Made by a program: the position numbers and the translations under genes | Shown: piece after piece, positions 1-17,027 of the stretch | How positions within the stretch are numbered: position 1 is the first letter of the stretch | Layout: each line of letters begins with the position of its first letter | Source: Spirogloea muscicola | Taxonomy: Eukaryota > Streptophyta > Zygnematophyceae > Spirogloeales > Spirogloeaceae | Length of the DNA stretch: 36,775 nt | Direction of reading: 5' to 3' | NCBI GenBank assembly: GCA_009602725.1 | Contig: WELB01000415.1 | Location: 5,375-42,149, forward strand | Notes under the pieces: generated by a model | What the model saw: the letters and a program-made list of their open reading frames with translations, nothing else | What the model was told of the DNA's origin: nothing | Databases searched by the model: none

Positions 1-6116
<6,116 letters not shown>

Positions 6117-8007
6117 CCTTTCGTTTCAGCAGATTCTGCAGGTGTATAATGTAGCCTCCCATTTAACCCGGTTAAACTGTGTGCACTCTAGCAGGGCCAA
6201 TGAACCCCGGTAGCTTACACTCTCCATCATTCTTGGCCACGTTGACGCGTGTAGAGTGCAATGTCGTGGTGGAAGCTATTTGCCTTCTGGCCATGCATGC
6301 ACCCGGTGGACGTGTTTAATGTTTATAGGAGCAGCACTGCTGTCCTTCGTGGCCCCACCACCCCATCCCGTCCTTGATAGCTTATGCTTCTACAGCAGCT
6401 TGCACTAGTGTGCAGCATGGAGCAAATTCATAGATTCATAGTTTAGATTCTTGGCCACAACTCTACTTGCGGTGGATGCTGTGCTCGTCTTTTTTGGGCT
6501 CAAGTGCACTTGTATCATTTGGCTCAGCAGACCAGGTATACGTGCATCTGTGCAAAGGCAAGCTTGTTAAGCCTGACATTTACGTGAATGGCATAAATAT
6601 CAAAGTAAGTGAGGCAACCGCCAATCGAAGTGTGGCCTCCACTTTAAGCAACACCAACGACTTGGCATTGCCGCTGTTGGTCCTGCCAGATGCGTGAGCA
6701 CCAATCTGTTATTGCAGGAGGAGCACGAAATGCAAGCACAATGAGGTGTGTGCGCTGACATCTGAATGCAGATTTGGAATGTCAGAAGTGGCAGCGGAGC
6801 CAAGCCCAAACTGGCAGAACGACAATAAGTCAGAGAGCATAGCATCCGATGGCCCATACTTCGAGGCATGCGCACACTAGGTTGAAGTGCTGTGGCCAAG
6901 CGTTGACATCGCTCTGGACTGTCACAGGCTTCTGGCACTGATAACAAACTTGTACAATGCTGAGATTGAGCACTTCCTTATCGGCTGGCCTTCCACAGCC
7001 ATCGCTCTCTCAGGAAAAGCTTTGGCTGCCTCTTTTGTACATGTACAGCTTCATCTCATTTAAACAGCTTCGTCTAACAGAAGAAGTTGCTCTTAATAAT
7101 AGCAAGCTCAACTGAAGGGGGCGAGGACTGTGGAAACATTTGCTTGTGAAGTTGGACAAAGCCCGAAGGGCCCAAAAGCATCAAATCACACAGCTACGAA
7201 AGAGACCACGGGAGTCAGTCTAGTCGAGAAAAGGAGTCAGTGAGGCTGGCCGCTCATAAACCTCTAGTCAGCAGCCGCATGTCGAAACACCTAACGCTTT
7301 CAGCACTCTACTTGATCTGCTTTGCAGTTGTTGACTAGAGGTCATCGAGCCTACTCGCAGGAGTCCTCGAGGTTTCGTGCTTTTTGAGCCAATTTGGCCC
7401 TTTCAGTTCTTGTACATTACCGTGAGCTGGCCTCTCACAGCCATTTTCTAGTAAATTGGAAAGAGCTGCTTCTCTTGCCTAAAAGATCGACTTTAAGGTG
7501 GCTCGACTCGACTTAGAGAGTGGAGCTCAGCACGAGACCAACAGCTATGCGAGAGACCACACAGCAATGCGAGCGACTGCAGCGATTTATGGAAGCTCAG
7601 TAACCCCTAGTCAGCAGCCGCTACTGTTCTTCCTCACTCGTCTTCTGGCTACTGGAAGCTGCGGAAGCTGCGGCGGCTGCTCTAGTCTGAGGCAGCGCTT
7701 GCTACATCAAGAGCTTCTGATGAAGCACAGCCGGCCCGTCGTCGTCGCAGGCAGAAGCGCGCAAGGCCGCGGAGCTGGGGCTCCTTGCGGGGCCGCGCAC
7801 TGCAGGCCCTCGTTGCACAGAGGCTAAGGAGCCATGAGCTGGGACAACGAGCAGTGCGGCGGCATCTGTGATGTGGGCACGAGCTCACCATTGCTGTCGT
7901 CAAGCTTTGTGGGCGCACACTAGCAACGGAGGATGACACGGGAGCAGGGTGGAGCTCGACTGCGGTAGCCCATATGGCCAGCGCTTGAGAGGACAGCAGG
8001 GGCCGCC
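6117..8007. other. Intergenic region SPP-CCZ1: UTRs plus degenerate repeat fragments
   Basis: No convincing gene is visible. Degraded retroelement tails lie at 6976-7012 and 7395-7475 (+), where the GGCTGG...CAGCC hairpin module is seen. Two minus-strand ORF ends are also present: 7277-7254 reads RLLTRGL-stop and 7620-7597 reads RLLTRGY-stop. Both match the C-terminal tag of the LINE-like copies further right. The last 200 nt before 8008 are GC-rich and probably belong to the CCZ1 promoter and 5' UTR. Confidence 0.55.
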
Positions 8008-11000
8008 ATGGCTGCCACGGCGGCCTCGCCGCCATCCCTGCTCGGCGGCGGAGGCGGCGGCAATGGGCTGTGCGTGTTCGACTCACGGCGGGGTGAGCGA
8101 GAGGGCGAGGAGGCGGACAAGGTGCTGCTGTACCTCCCCGAGGCCGCGCTGCTGCCCCAGCAGCAGGCCACCGTCGGCCTCTGCGAGGCGCTCATCACCT
8201 TCTCGCGGTGCGTTGGCCCGAACTAATTTTAATTGTCAGCCCAGTTTGACTTTCAATCTCATGACCTTAGCCCTGGTCCTGTACACGTGCGACAATTAAT
8301 TGTGTCGATTTTCAGTGTCTGGACGCAAGGGTTGTAGCAACCGGCAGCTATGCCACCGCCAAGCTATGACATAAGTAAATCTGGTTGTGATTTTTAATCC
8401 TTATCGATAATACATGTCAGGTATATGCAAGAAGCTGTCCCCGCCCTTGAGAAGCCCCTGAGTGAGTAATCGAACGCCAGATGCTAATTATGGGTGCTAA
8501 TTCTGAGCAATGACCTGTCTAAATGGTGGTGCCGGGCGTCGCCTCTTGTAGGCTCTTCTCACCGGACGCGCCATGCGAGGGCATGGAGGGCGAGCGGTTA
8601 CACTACGTCCTGCTCGAGTGCGAGCCCCACATCTGGATGGTCCTGGTCAGCCCCCGCCTTTCCCTCTCTTCACCCTGCTCGTACTGCTCCTCGGGCTTAA
8701 GCCATAGAGATGTGATATCCTGATAATCACACTTATAACCATAGAGGCAGAGTCACTACCACTTGGCGGCATCTCCTCTCTTGTTCCTGCACAATCTGAG
8801 CTGCAGAGCTGCTGCCACTTGCACAGTGCTCGGCCTTCCGCAGCAGATGTCACAGTGGCTCGATTCGCCTCCAGCCGGCGGCCTCAGATTAGCTCTCATA
8901 TGCATAAGCACTTCTAAGCAATCCTGGACCTAGCCCTGGTCATAGTCGCGAGGGACTGGAATTAGCCACACTGTCGCAAGTGTGGTGACTATGCCTGAGA
9001 TTTTGCAAGTCATGCATCTTGGTCTCTTCATACCACTTACTACATGGCTGGCCTACACAGCAAATGCTCTTTCATGCAGAGTAAACGCCTTAATCGTGCG
9101 CTCTTCTGTAGCCGAGATTCTACTGCTAAGCCTAATTTAAAGCCAACATTCCCAGATCTCGATGCTCTGCCTCTCAGGTCCTGGAGCGAGGTGCAGAAGG
9201 ACGGAGGGAGGACGTGCGGCGAGAGGCGCTGCGGGCGGTCCTGCAGGAGGCCCACACACTTTTCCGCCTCTTCTTTGGCCCGCTTACGGCGCTGCTCGAC
9301 CGCGACCCCTCTGCTGGCTCTGCGAGGAGCGCCCTCCGAGCACTGTTGCCAGACTACCTCGCAGGTCCCCCCCCCCCGCGTACTACAGCACTTTGCACAC
9401 CTTTCTATCGGTAATTTGTACATGCGGTGTCAGTGAGAAGCCAATGCGTCAAGCCTCGTGTCTCTGTCAAGTGGACAGATTTGAGAGCTGAGCACATCGG
9501 CAGAGAACTTAAGAGTGCCGCTTGCTCTGAGGCATATTGAATGCCTGCCTTATATCGGCTGAAGCTCTACTTGTGCTGCTCAGGCTTCCAGGCCGGCAAG
9601 CGGTGGAAGCTTCCTGACCTCTCGTCTGGCCTGTGGGAGCGCGGCGCAGCTCCTACTCTCAAGGTCGACCGCCAGACCTCCATTGAGGTCCAGGTACAGC
9701 TTGCCCCCGGCAAGACAATCTTTGCGGCAATCGTCTTGACTGGCGAGGTGTTGTCAGTTTCTGGGACCCAAAGTGGAGACACATCCTCCTTGGAAACCCA
9801 TGAATAACTCCCACAAACCCCACTAATCCTGAAGTAATCTTTAAATTAGTCCTTGTGCTTGTTACGTCCTGGAACTCCTGTCTGCCGATGGACACTGGAA
9901 TGGACTTAAAGGCAGAGCCTTTGCTGAGCTTGGAACCAGTGGCCTTGCATGGCCTTGTCTTATGGCGAGTTGTCGAGCTCCACTGCAGTCACTAGTGAAT
10001 GCGCTGGAGACGTCGTTCGGCGGGCGGGCGGTGAAGCATGTGGCTATGCTGTACCAGGCCTTCCTCCTCTGGGCCACCCTCCCGCCGGTCTGGTCCCACA
10101 TTGATCTTACTTTCTGCAAGCAGCACTTGTGGCAGCTAGTAGGTTCCACCAGTTTATGTAACAAACAAATTGGTGGTCCACAAGTGTGTTCCTCCCAGGA
10201 GGAAGGCCCAGACACTCACTCGTGGACCTCTGAGGGTTTTGTGCAAGTGCTCATCATAAGTCCAGCACATTGGCATAACCCAGTAGAGCTCCGCTCTAAA
10301 TCCTAACCGTAAACCCTTTACCCTAACCCTAAATTTTAAACCCGTAAATTTAGGACCTTCTGCTGGTCCTTGCTAACCATCGAACTTGCACATTGGCTCC
10401 AGAGAGATGCCGTCGCGCTGTGGACATACGCATCCATGCGGATGCTTTCGGCCGCGACAGCACCTCTGAAGGCTGCAGCGGTGCATGCAGCGGCATTTCC
10501 CCCCAAGACGTTGCAGCAGGGACCGCCGCTTTCTCAGCCCGGCAAGCTCAGAGCCATGTTCCACAACGCGTCGTCGGCTGCGTCTGTTCCTGCCACGACA
10601 GGGCCTCGCCAGCTTGCCAGACCGCAGCAGAGCGACGACGCGTCGCCAGCGCCAGCAGCGCGGGTCGCTCTCCCACACCCGCTAAGCAAGGCCCACCCGT
10701 GGCGCCGGGCACCCGGCGGCATCCTGACGACGGACGCCTGGGGTAGCGAAGGAGCCCCGCGGGTTCACGTCAGCACATTGGCAGAGCCCCTTGAGCTGCA
10801 CGCGTACCAGCACCAAGGGCTTACGGTGCTCATGCTCCTGACGCCGGTGTCTAATGGCATCGTGCCGTCCATGATCGACAAGGTGTGAAACATTCATGGT
10901 GTTGTCTTATAGGTGTATGGGAAGACACTAGACTGGACTTTGACCTGGAAGCCCAACGGAGAGATGACGTTCAGAGTGTAACCCCTGTGCCTGCATGAAG

Positions 11001-12172
11001 GCGCCATAGTTGTCTTGCAGTGAACTTTGTCGCAGTGGATCCTGTCAAAGTCCTTAATTGACACTCTTATGGATGCATAGCAGATACTTAAATGCCATTG
11101 TGCAGATCAAGGTGAAGGCAGAGGCCCTGGAGGAGTCTATGGCGCAAAAGTTTGGGGCAGCAACGTCAACGCACGTGCAGGGCTACCGATACCTTCACCA
11201 TCATTTGGATATGGGCCTCTCCCGCATGTCGCCACTAGTCAAGGTCGCCACATTGACTAAGGTGAAATATGATTACAGATCATAGTCCTGACTGATGATA
11301 TCTCAAGACAACATCCCCTTGCACCCTGGGACGACTTGAGATGCCTACAGGCCGCCTAGACCTGTGAGTGAGCGATTTCATCTCCGCTGTGGGAGATGCA
11401 AACCGTTGTGAGCCGTCTTATCCAGGAATACATTCGTCCAAGGAAAGCTTCATATTCAACAATTAAGCAAGGACGTGTTGCAAGACAGCTACCTCCCAGG
11501 GCTGGCTCTTGTGTAGTACACTGACAGATTTAGATGCTGGTCTTGGGGGTTGTAGAAGACCTCTGCAGAAGCAGCAAGACAAGGACGCTGACCTCAGCCT
11601 TTCAATGGATTTTGCTCCAAGTCTGTCGGGGGCTTTCCAAATCTCATCCAATTGTGCTGATTTGATGCTGTTTGCAGGACTCTCTGGTGGCACTCAATCA
11701 GTTGAGGGCGGAGGTCGATCAGAATATGAGCAGGAGGCAAGGTGCCAAGGAGGAGGTGGAGCTTGTCGACGAGACTGCAATTCGGGCTCAGAATAATGCG
11801 TGGCTTGTTGCCAGGAGGGGTTGTGGCGAAGCACTGTACACAGTCATGGAGCGGGCCAGCGACACGCTGCTGCTCGCTACTGAGGCCGTCGACAACCTGG
11901 ATGAGAGGTGAGCACATGGACAGAGCCAAGTTGAGTAGAGGGAGTGGTAGAGGCAACTCGTGCTCTCTATGCTGGGGACCATATTACTCGGCAAACCATT
12001 ACTTTGGTATTGCTATTGAAAATCCTTGCCGGGGCATTATAACTAATGCCTTTATGCGCCTGCAAAGTGTGCCAACACGACAACAAGTTGACCTCATTGC
12101 TGAGCATTTGAAGACTTGAGTGCTTCACATTCCTGTGACAGGCACTTCAATGGAGCTTTGTCATTGGGTTGA
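8008..12172 (+). CDS. CCZ1: Vacuolar fusion protein CCZ1 homologue
   Basis: CCZ1 pairs with MON1 as the guanine-nucleotide exchange factor for Rab7-type GTPases, driving endosome-to-vacuole fusion. Nine exons: 8008-8207, 8552-8645, 9178-9364, 9584-9693, 9989-10087, 10403-10882, 11106-11261, 11678-11907, 12142-12172. They total 1587 nt (528 aa). The start ATG has a good GCCATGG context. Landmarks against plant CCZ1 as I remember it: GLCVFDSRRGEREGEEADKV and GLCEALITFSRLFSP near the N-terminus (first longin domain), HIWMVLVLERG, LKAAAVHAAA within an algal Ala/Ser/Pro-rich insertion in exon 6, GYRYLHHHLDMGLSRMSP, SLVALNQLRAEVD, and a C-terminus ending RHFNGAFSLG, comparable to plant NRYCSGAFPMD. 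The exon 3 donor is weak and precedes an 11-C run, so the protein may be about 15 residues longer there (see findings). Confidence 0.93.
10307..10350 (+). repeat. Telomere-like CCCTAAA repeats in a CCZ1 intron
   Basis: Imperfect C-strand telomere-type units (CCCTTTACCCTAACCCTAAA and neighbours) lie in the intron between exons 9989-10087 and 10403-10882, about 50 nt before the acceptor. The position resembles that of the G-strand motif in the SPP intron at 4584-4628. Confidence 0.65.
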
Positions 12173-12880
12173 CGCCGTTCTTGATAGCAAAGACAGCAAG
12201 ATTCACAATCCTGTACCTATTGTTAAGGTGGTTGAGTGTGCCCTCCTTTTATTTGTCGACCACGGCTCTAAATCCCACATTGCCCACGTTCATGTATTTT
12301 CTGGCTTCATTCGTCCATCTTGGCAGCACAGAATGAGCACCATTCACTGATTGCCTGGAGAAGTAGGTCCAGCAGTCCGATCAACATTATGTATGTCATC
12401 GAAAGAAATGATGTACTCACGGAGGGGTTTCGGTCCAAGCTGATGCAAGAAGAGGTACTGCATAAGCGCTCCGCAGGCCGGTGGCCGGCATCAGTCTTGT
12501 CACAGAACTGCCACCTTGTGCGAGCATTGCTGCTTCAAGCCCTTGCACCTGCCGCCCGGCGTTTGCCAGTAATGTGCACGTCATGTAACAATGACTGTTG
12601 GGCTCTCCATCAGAAGACTGAGGGCCAAGATTGCCCCCGCATTGGTTGCAATGCCAGCCGGGCGTCAGAGTCCAGTGCTTAAAGGATGCGTACACACAGA
12701 TGTGGAGCATGCGTAATAGCTACGAGTCAAGCGAGGGATGTCTGGCCTTTCACTGCCATCACGATCTTCTAGATGAGCTCTTGGAGCTTTAACGAGAGGA
12801 CTGGGACAAGGGCAGCAGCAGGAGGCACGGCCAGAGGCACGCGAGCGGCAGCAGGGGTGAGGCAGGCGACCGCACAGCAA
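12173..12880. other. CCZ1 3' flank, no gene recognised
   Basis: The CCZ1 3' UTR must end in this stretch. TGTAA, the usual green-algal poly(A) signal, occurs near 12585, but I cannot show that it is used. Open frames here have no recognisable motif or splice support. Confidence 0.5.
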
Positions 12881-12882
12881 GA

Positions 12883-12975
12883 AGAAAGTGCTCGCTTATT
12901 GAGAATAGGGGCTGGAACAACCAGCCCGAAAAAGAATGAACAGAGTACGAGAAGGGGGCCAGGGGAAGCGCTAAG
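12883..12975 (-). mobile_element. Family A LINE-like 3' end, truncated
   Basis: On the minus strand this is the 3' UTR tail of family A: a GCGCTTCCCCTGGCCCCCTT block, then CATTC, then the GGGCTGG/CCAGCCC hairpin, ending GCACTTTCTTC. The ORF end is degraded. Confidence 0.75.
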
Positions 12976-13352
12976 AATCAGAAACAAAGCAGCACAGCAA
13001 GCCCTGCAACGGCGGCCGTGGCAGCGAGGAGCAGTAGATGGTGACACTTGTGGTCTTCCGATAGCTATATCCAGTGGAGAAGCCGCGCGGTGCGCATGAG
13101 ATGCGAGGGAAGTCAAAAAGCCGATGCAACTTTCGGGCAGAAAGAGGCTGTGGCGGAAGGGAAATTCTGGCCAAACAGAAGCAGTTCTTCTAAAGAGGGC
13201 GAGGTCTAGGTACGGCCGCCCACAATAAGAAAATTGCTCGCTCACAGTAAAAGAAGAAGCCCATGCAAGAAGAAGAAGGAAATGGATAGACAAGGCCCCG
13301 TAGAAAAAATACTCGTCCAGTAGAGGGCGGTGGCTGTGATAGGCCAGCCCAG

Positions 13353-13466
13353 TAAAGAAAGAAGAAAGTGCTCGCCCATTGAGAATAGGGGCTGGATCAA
13401 CCAGCCCGAAAAAGAATGAACAGAGTACGAGAAGGGGGCCAGGGGAAGCGCTAAGTAACAGAAAGG
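13353..13466 (-). mobile_element. Family A LINE-like 3' end, truncated
   Basis: This is the same tail as at 12883-12975, again in minus orientation. It reads from TTACTTAGCGCTTCC through the hairpin GGGCTGG-TTGAT-CCAGCCC to GAGCACTTTCTTC. It is cut off 5' of the ORF stop. Confidence 0.8.
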
Positions 13467-13524
13467 TTGACCAGAGGTCGGAGGGTCAGAAAAACGTTGA
13501 AGCACACACCGACTGAAGTGGCCA

Positions 13525-13612
13525 CCCCCTGGTGATGTAGATTTTTAGATGTGCTTGCCTTTTGTACCTGGCCATTTGGCCTACATTTCTTTCTAATACA
13601 CGATCTCTTCCT
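13525..13612 (+). mobile_element. Family F 3' UTR copy
   Basis: About 85 nt match the reverse complement of 32400-32490, including the GGCCA-TT-TGGCC hairpin and the end CACGATCTCTTCC. It lies in opposite orientation to the ORF remnant at 13613-13800 and appears to interrupt it. Confidence 0.7.
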
Positions 13613-13800
13613 GGTGAGCAGCCGCAGGTCAGAGAAAGGACAAGGAAGTAGTCTCCGGGTAGCCGGTCCCCTGTCTATAGCCAGAGGCTGCAGCCAAAGC
13701 GACCGGCACGCAGACGCAACCCTTGTCATTGACCGCGATTGCAGCGATACTGCCAGGCGCATGCGACACACCTGGGCGAGAAGGTGCAGAGGTGCCGGAC
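13613..13800 (-). pseudogene. LINE-like ORF C-terminal remnant
   Basis: The minus strand encodes AQVCRMRLAVSLQ, then a diverged stretch, then FSDLRLLTRK. This parallels the family A end at 36500-36668 (AQVYRMRLAVSLQRSMARAL). It has no start, no catalytic domain and probable frameshifts, so it is a dead fragment. Confidence 0.65.
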
Positions 13801-13829
13801 AGAAGAGCGGACAAGAAAATGCTCGTCCC

Positions 13830-14063
13830 AGAGAAGAAGAAAGTGCTCGCCCATTGAGGATAGGGGCTGGAAAAGCCAGCCCAAAAAAGAATGAACAGAG
13901 TACGAAAAAGGGGGCCAGGGGAAGCGCTAAGAAAAACAAGCACACCTAGAAACAAAGCAGCTACGGATCACTCAGTAACCCCTGCTAAGCAGCCTCAGGG
14001 TCAGAGACGCTAGGCTCCTGGAAGTGGGTCCCAAGGAGGCCGGTGGCCTCTGATACGCCGTCC
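13830..14063 (-). mobile_element. Family A LINE-like 3' end with ORF terminus
   Basis: Read on the minus strand, the ORF end RLLSRGY-stop (13995-13972) follows a stretch matching the DPTSRS/GTHFQEP region of family A. The 3' UTR then carries the hairpin GGGCTGG-CTTTT-CCAGCCC and ends CACTTTCTTCTTC. Confidence 0.8.
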
Positions 14064-14351
14064 CGAATGGGCACCGGCAAGGGGACAAGCAAAGCCCCCC
14101 GTGGCTACAAGGTTTGCACAACTCGCGGCGGGGCCTACGTCGGGGAGGGTCGGTCGGGAGCCAAGTTGCAGTCGGTCGGGGGCTAAGTTGCAGAGGCAAA
14201 GAGGGGAAAGAACGTAAGGCATGGCCGTGAGAGGTCCAGTCCAAAAAGAGAAAGTGGCTTCCAAAGGGGGCGAGGCCGTACGAAGCAAGCTCGAAACAAA
14301 TGGACAAGATCTGAAGAATGCGCTGAATCCCCATAACTAACTCTGACAGAA

Positions 14352-14690
14352 GAAAGTGCTCGCCCATTGAGAATAGAGGAGCTCGCCCATTGAGGATAGG
14401 AGCTGGAAAGCCAGCCCAAAAAAGAATTAACAAAGGACGACAGAGGGAGCATGACTCTTCCAGAAGATGGCGACAGCTGTGATTGGGCATCCCACAAAAG
14501 GAATGAACAAGGCAATTTGACACTCTTCCAAAAAAGAAGATAGACGCTTCCAAGAGAGGAAGAAGTGCTCGCCCATAGAGAAGAGGGGCTGGCGAAGGAA
14601 GGTGCTCGCCCATTGAGAAGAGGGGCTGGCAAAGCCAACCCAAAAAGAATGGACAATGTTCAAAGCCAAAGAAAGAGGTGCCGAAACAGG
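14352..14690 (-). repeat. Array of truncated hairpin tails
   Basis: At least four very short tail modules lie head to tail in minus orientation. Each contains CTCGCCCAT(A/T)GAG or CTCTTCC..., a GGCTGG/CCAGCC-type stem-loop, and AATGAACAA or AATGGACAA. They look like severely 5'-truncated retroelement ends inserted into one another. Confidence 0.65.
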
Positions 14691-14754
14691 ACTACACTAC
14701 CAAACACGACAACGCAGTAGGGAAGCTCAGTACGCGCGAGTGAGCAACATCAGA

Positions 14755-14930
14755 TCGAAGAGGCTGGGAGGCCAGCCCAGAAAAAGGAATGAACAAAGTT
14801 TGAAGGGGCCAGGGAAAGCGCTGAAGCTAGCACACACTAAATCAAGCAGCTACGAAACACTCAGTAACCCCTGTCAATCTGGACGCGCTGTTTCCCCTGC
14901 TAAGCAGCTGCAGGTCAGAGGATAAAGAAG
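14755..14930 (-). mobile_element. Family A variant 3' end with nested 20-nt insertion
   Basis: A minus-strand family A tail with the hairpin near 14765 and the GGTTACTGAG ORF end near 14862. The ORF end is split at 14874-14893 by 20 nt resembling the last bases of family B in plus orientation. Direct CCCCTG repeats at 14868-14873 and 14894-14899 flank the insertion. Confidence 0.7.
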
Positions 14931-15235
14931 TGAGCTCTTCCAAAAGGGGCGGGGGCTGTGAAATGCAAGCGCGGCCTGAAAAGAGTGGAAAGCCAGCCCA
15001 GAAAGGATGAACAAGGTCCGAAGGGCCGAAATAAACAGCTCCTCCAGTGGCTGTGAAAGAATGAGCTCGCCCACAGAAAAGAGGGGCTGGCAGAAGCCAG
15101 CCAAAAAAGAATGGACAAAATCCAAAGATGGCCGAAAGGGCCAGAAAACAGCTCTTCCAGATTGACAGCAATGGCTGTGAGAGGCCAGCACAAAGGAATG
15201 GACAAGGTCTGAAAGGGCCGGATGGCGCAAAAAGC
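14931..15235 (-). repeat. Array of truncated hairpin tails
   Basis: About four modules in minus orientation. The shared elements are AGCTCTTCC or AGCTCCTCC, GGCTGTGA, GGCCAGCCC or its variants, GAATGGACAA, and GGTC(C/T)GAA(A)GGGCCG. None retains coding sequence. Confidence 0.65.
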
Positions 15236-15400
15236 AGGATACTAGTTTCCAAAACGTCAGCTAGTGGGTCTCAATGACCTCTAGTCAGTAAGACAAGTCT
15301 GACTAAGTAGAGGTTGGAAAAGCGACACCCTGACGGAACACGGAGGCAGCAGCCAAAGTGCACGCAAGCGGACGGCAAGTGCCAGAACCACACAGCGATG
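15198..15400 (-). mobile_element. Family D LINE-like 3' end
   Basis: The minus strand contains an ORF end reading LLTRGH-stop (15291-15271), then a tail with TCCGGCCCTTTCAGACCTTG and a hairpin. The same composite, more diverged, recurs at 22620-22850. The upstream block shared with that copy includes GGAGGCAGCAGCCAA. Confidence 0.6.
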
Positions 15401-15439
15401 CAAGAGACAAGGGCCTGATTAGAAAAGCAAGGGCCGGAC

Positions 15440-15618
15440 AGGGCAGAGAGCGTCTCCGACCTGAGGCTGCTTAGCAGGGGTTACTGAGTAATCCGTAGCT
15501 GCTTTGTTTCTTTGTGTGCTTGTTTTCCTTAGCGCTTCCCCTGGCCCCCTTCTCGTCTTCTGTTAGTTCCTTTTTTGGGCTGGCTTTTCCAGCCCCTATT
15601 CTCAATGGGCAGAGAACA
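15440..15618 (+). mobile_element. Family A LINE-like 3' end
   Basis: The plus-strand ORF end is LRLLSRGY-stop (stop near 15486). The GCGCTTCCCCTGGCCCCCTT block, the GGGCTGG-CTTTT-CCAGCCC hairpin and CTATTCTCAATGGGC follow. It forms an imperfect inverted repeat with 15705-15868. Confidence 0.8.
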
Positions 15619-15703
15619 CGTACGAGGTAGCGGGCCGCGAGCGGCCGTGCCGAGCGACCCGCCCAGATGGCTCGGGAGTGCGTCGTGGCCGCGCTGCCGC
15701 CAA
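15608..15703 (-). repeat. Family C GC-rich repeat, copy 1
   Basis: It shares CAGAGAACAC, then GGGCCGC(A/G)AGCGGCC, then GAGCGACCC with 16136-16233. The minus strand of both encodes a similar GRSARPLAA.YLVRVLC peptide. The function is unknown. Confidence 0.6.
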
Positions 15704-15704
15704 A

Positions 15705-15868
15705 GAAGAAAGTGCTCGCCCATTGAGAATAGGGGCTGGAACAACCAGCCCGAAAAAGAATGAACAGAGTACGAGAAGGGGGCCAGGGGAAGCGCTAAGT
15801 AACAGAAACAAAGCTGCTACGAGACACTCAGTAACCCCTGCTAAGCAGCCGCAGATCAGAGATGTGAA
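15705..15868 (-). mobile_element. Family A LINE-like 3' end, young subtype
   Basis: Its minus strand is nearly identical to 35400-35545 and 35580-35716. The ORF end is LRLLSRGY-stop, followed by GTTACTTAGCGCTTCCCC, the GGGCTGG-TTGTT-CCAGCCC hairpin, and GCACTTTCTTC. Confidence 0.85.
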
Positions 15869-16135
15869 AAAGCCAGCCCAGAAGAGAGAGAGAAGGCGCG
15901 CGGGGCGCATGAATTGAAAGGGAGGCCAATTCAAGCCAATACATTGTTCAGGCAGAGTCGAGTGCAGTCTAAACAATGCTACATAATACGGAGACCTAAT
16001 CTAAGGTACCTAAGATGACATTAGTACCCACGGGTGAGCACAAAAGCCAGAAAGAGCGAACAAGGTCCGAAGGGCTGGAAGGCGCCAAAAGCACACAACG
16101 ATGTGAGAGACGAAGGCCCTGCAAGGGCCGTAAAG

Positions 16136-16233
16136 GGCAGAGAACACGCACGAGATAGAGGGCCGCAAGCGGCCGAGCCGAGCGACCCTTGAGACGGCGT
16201 GGGTGGGCGTCGTGGCCCACGCTGCCGTCTCGG
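16136..16233 (-). repeat. Family C GC-rich repeat, copy 2
   Basis: Second copy of the block described at 15608-15703. The GC-rich sequence up to about 16680 may continue the same element, but I recognise no protein in it. Confidence 0.55.
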
Positions 16234-17027
16234 GGCCCGCTTCCGCGACGTCAGCCGGGGGGCGGGGCTTCTACGTCGGGCCCGCCCCCCCTGGCGGACG
16301 TCGCGGATCTCCTCTCCAGGTGCTCTCTGATGGCCCGCATGGCACCTTCCCCGGTGCAGGACGGCCTTCGAGGCCTCATGAGCTTCCCAGTCTTGTCGTT
16401 TTCCGGTGCGGGTGTGGTCGCGGGTCTGTCTCTGGTGGCGGTGACCGGCCCGGTCCAGGCCACCTGGCAGGGGGGTCTCAGGAGAACCCATCAGCATCTT
16501 GGCGCGCGGGGCAACTCCGGGGACGTCGGGGTCGTCTCGCCTGTCCTGGGGAAGACCAGGCCCAGCGGGGGGCTAAGAGGGGGAGAGCGCCCCGAGGGAG
16601 GGGCCCCCTCGTAGCCGTGAGCGCGGGGCGGGGAGGGAGGGAGCCCCCCCCCCTCGCCGCCCCGGCCCGCCTTCCACCCCCCCGGGCCTTATTATGGGCT
16701 CCCGGAACCTGCGCCTTGTCAGTCAGTTCAGCCTCCCCTCCCTCCCCACAAGCTGCCTCTGCCGCTCCTCGCCTCCACTACTCCTGTCAGTGCGTACTGC
16801 TGCCGCTCTGCCTTAAGCCTCCTCGCAGCGGCCTCTCAGCCACAGCTCCTTGGCCTTGGCGACCTCTGCGTCGTCGCGAAGCCACTTCAGGTCGAGGCTG
16901 GACCGCTCGCAGACGACGACTCCCAGGCTGCTGCCGTCCTCCAGCACAGGGCTGGCTGCACCACCTCGAGAGACTCTTCCGGTCAGAGCGGTAGAGCAGT
17001 TGCGGCGCGTTGGCAGCCGCGGGAGCC
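16234..17027. other. GC-rich flank and probable promoter of the beta-helix gene
   Basis: Very GC-rich, with C and G runs at 16640-16690. A weak TATA-like TTATTATG lies at 16689-16696, about 330 nt before the ATG at 17028. No supported gene is visible: the long open frames on both strands are what this composition produces by chance. Confidence 0.4.

Noticed and set aside
12883-15868. MITE family interpretation of the hairpin repeats
   Set aside because: Copies share a fixed 3' end and variable 5' ends, lack terminal inverted repeats, and extend into an RT-type ORF terminus. This fits 5'-truncated LINE copies better.
16021-16994. Long open frames on both strands in the GC-rich region
   Set aside because: Overlapping frames in all directions are expected at this GC content. 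I found no protein motif, only a weak repeat relation and a chance-looking LTRGY-stop.
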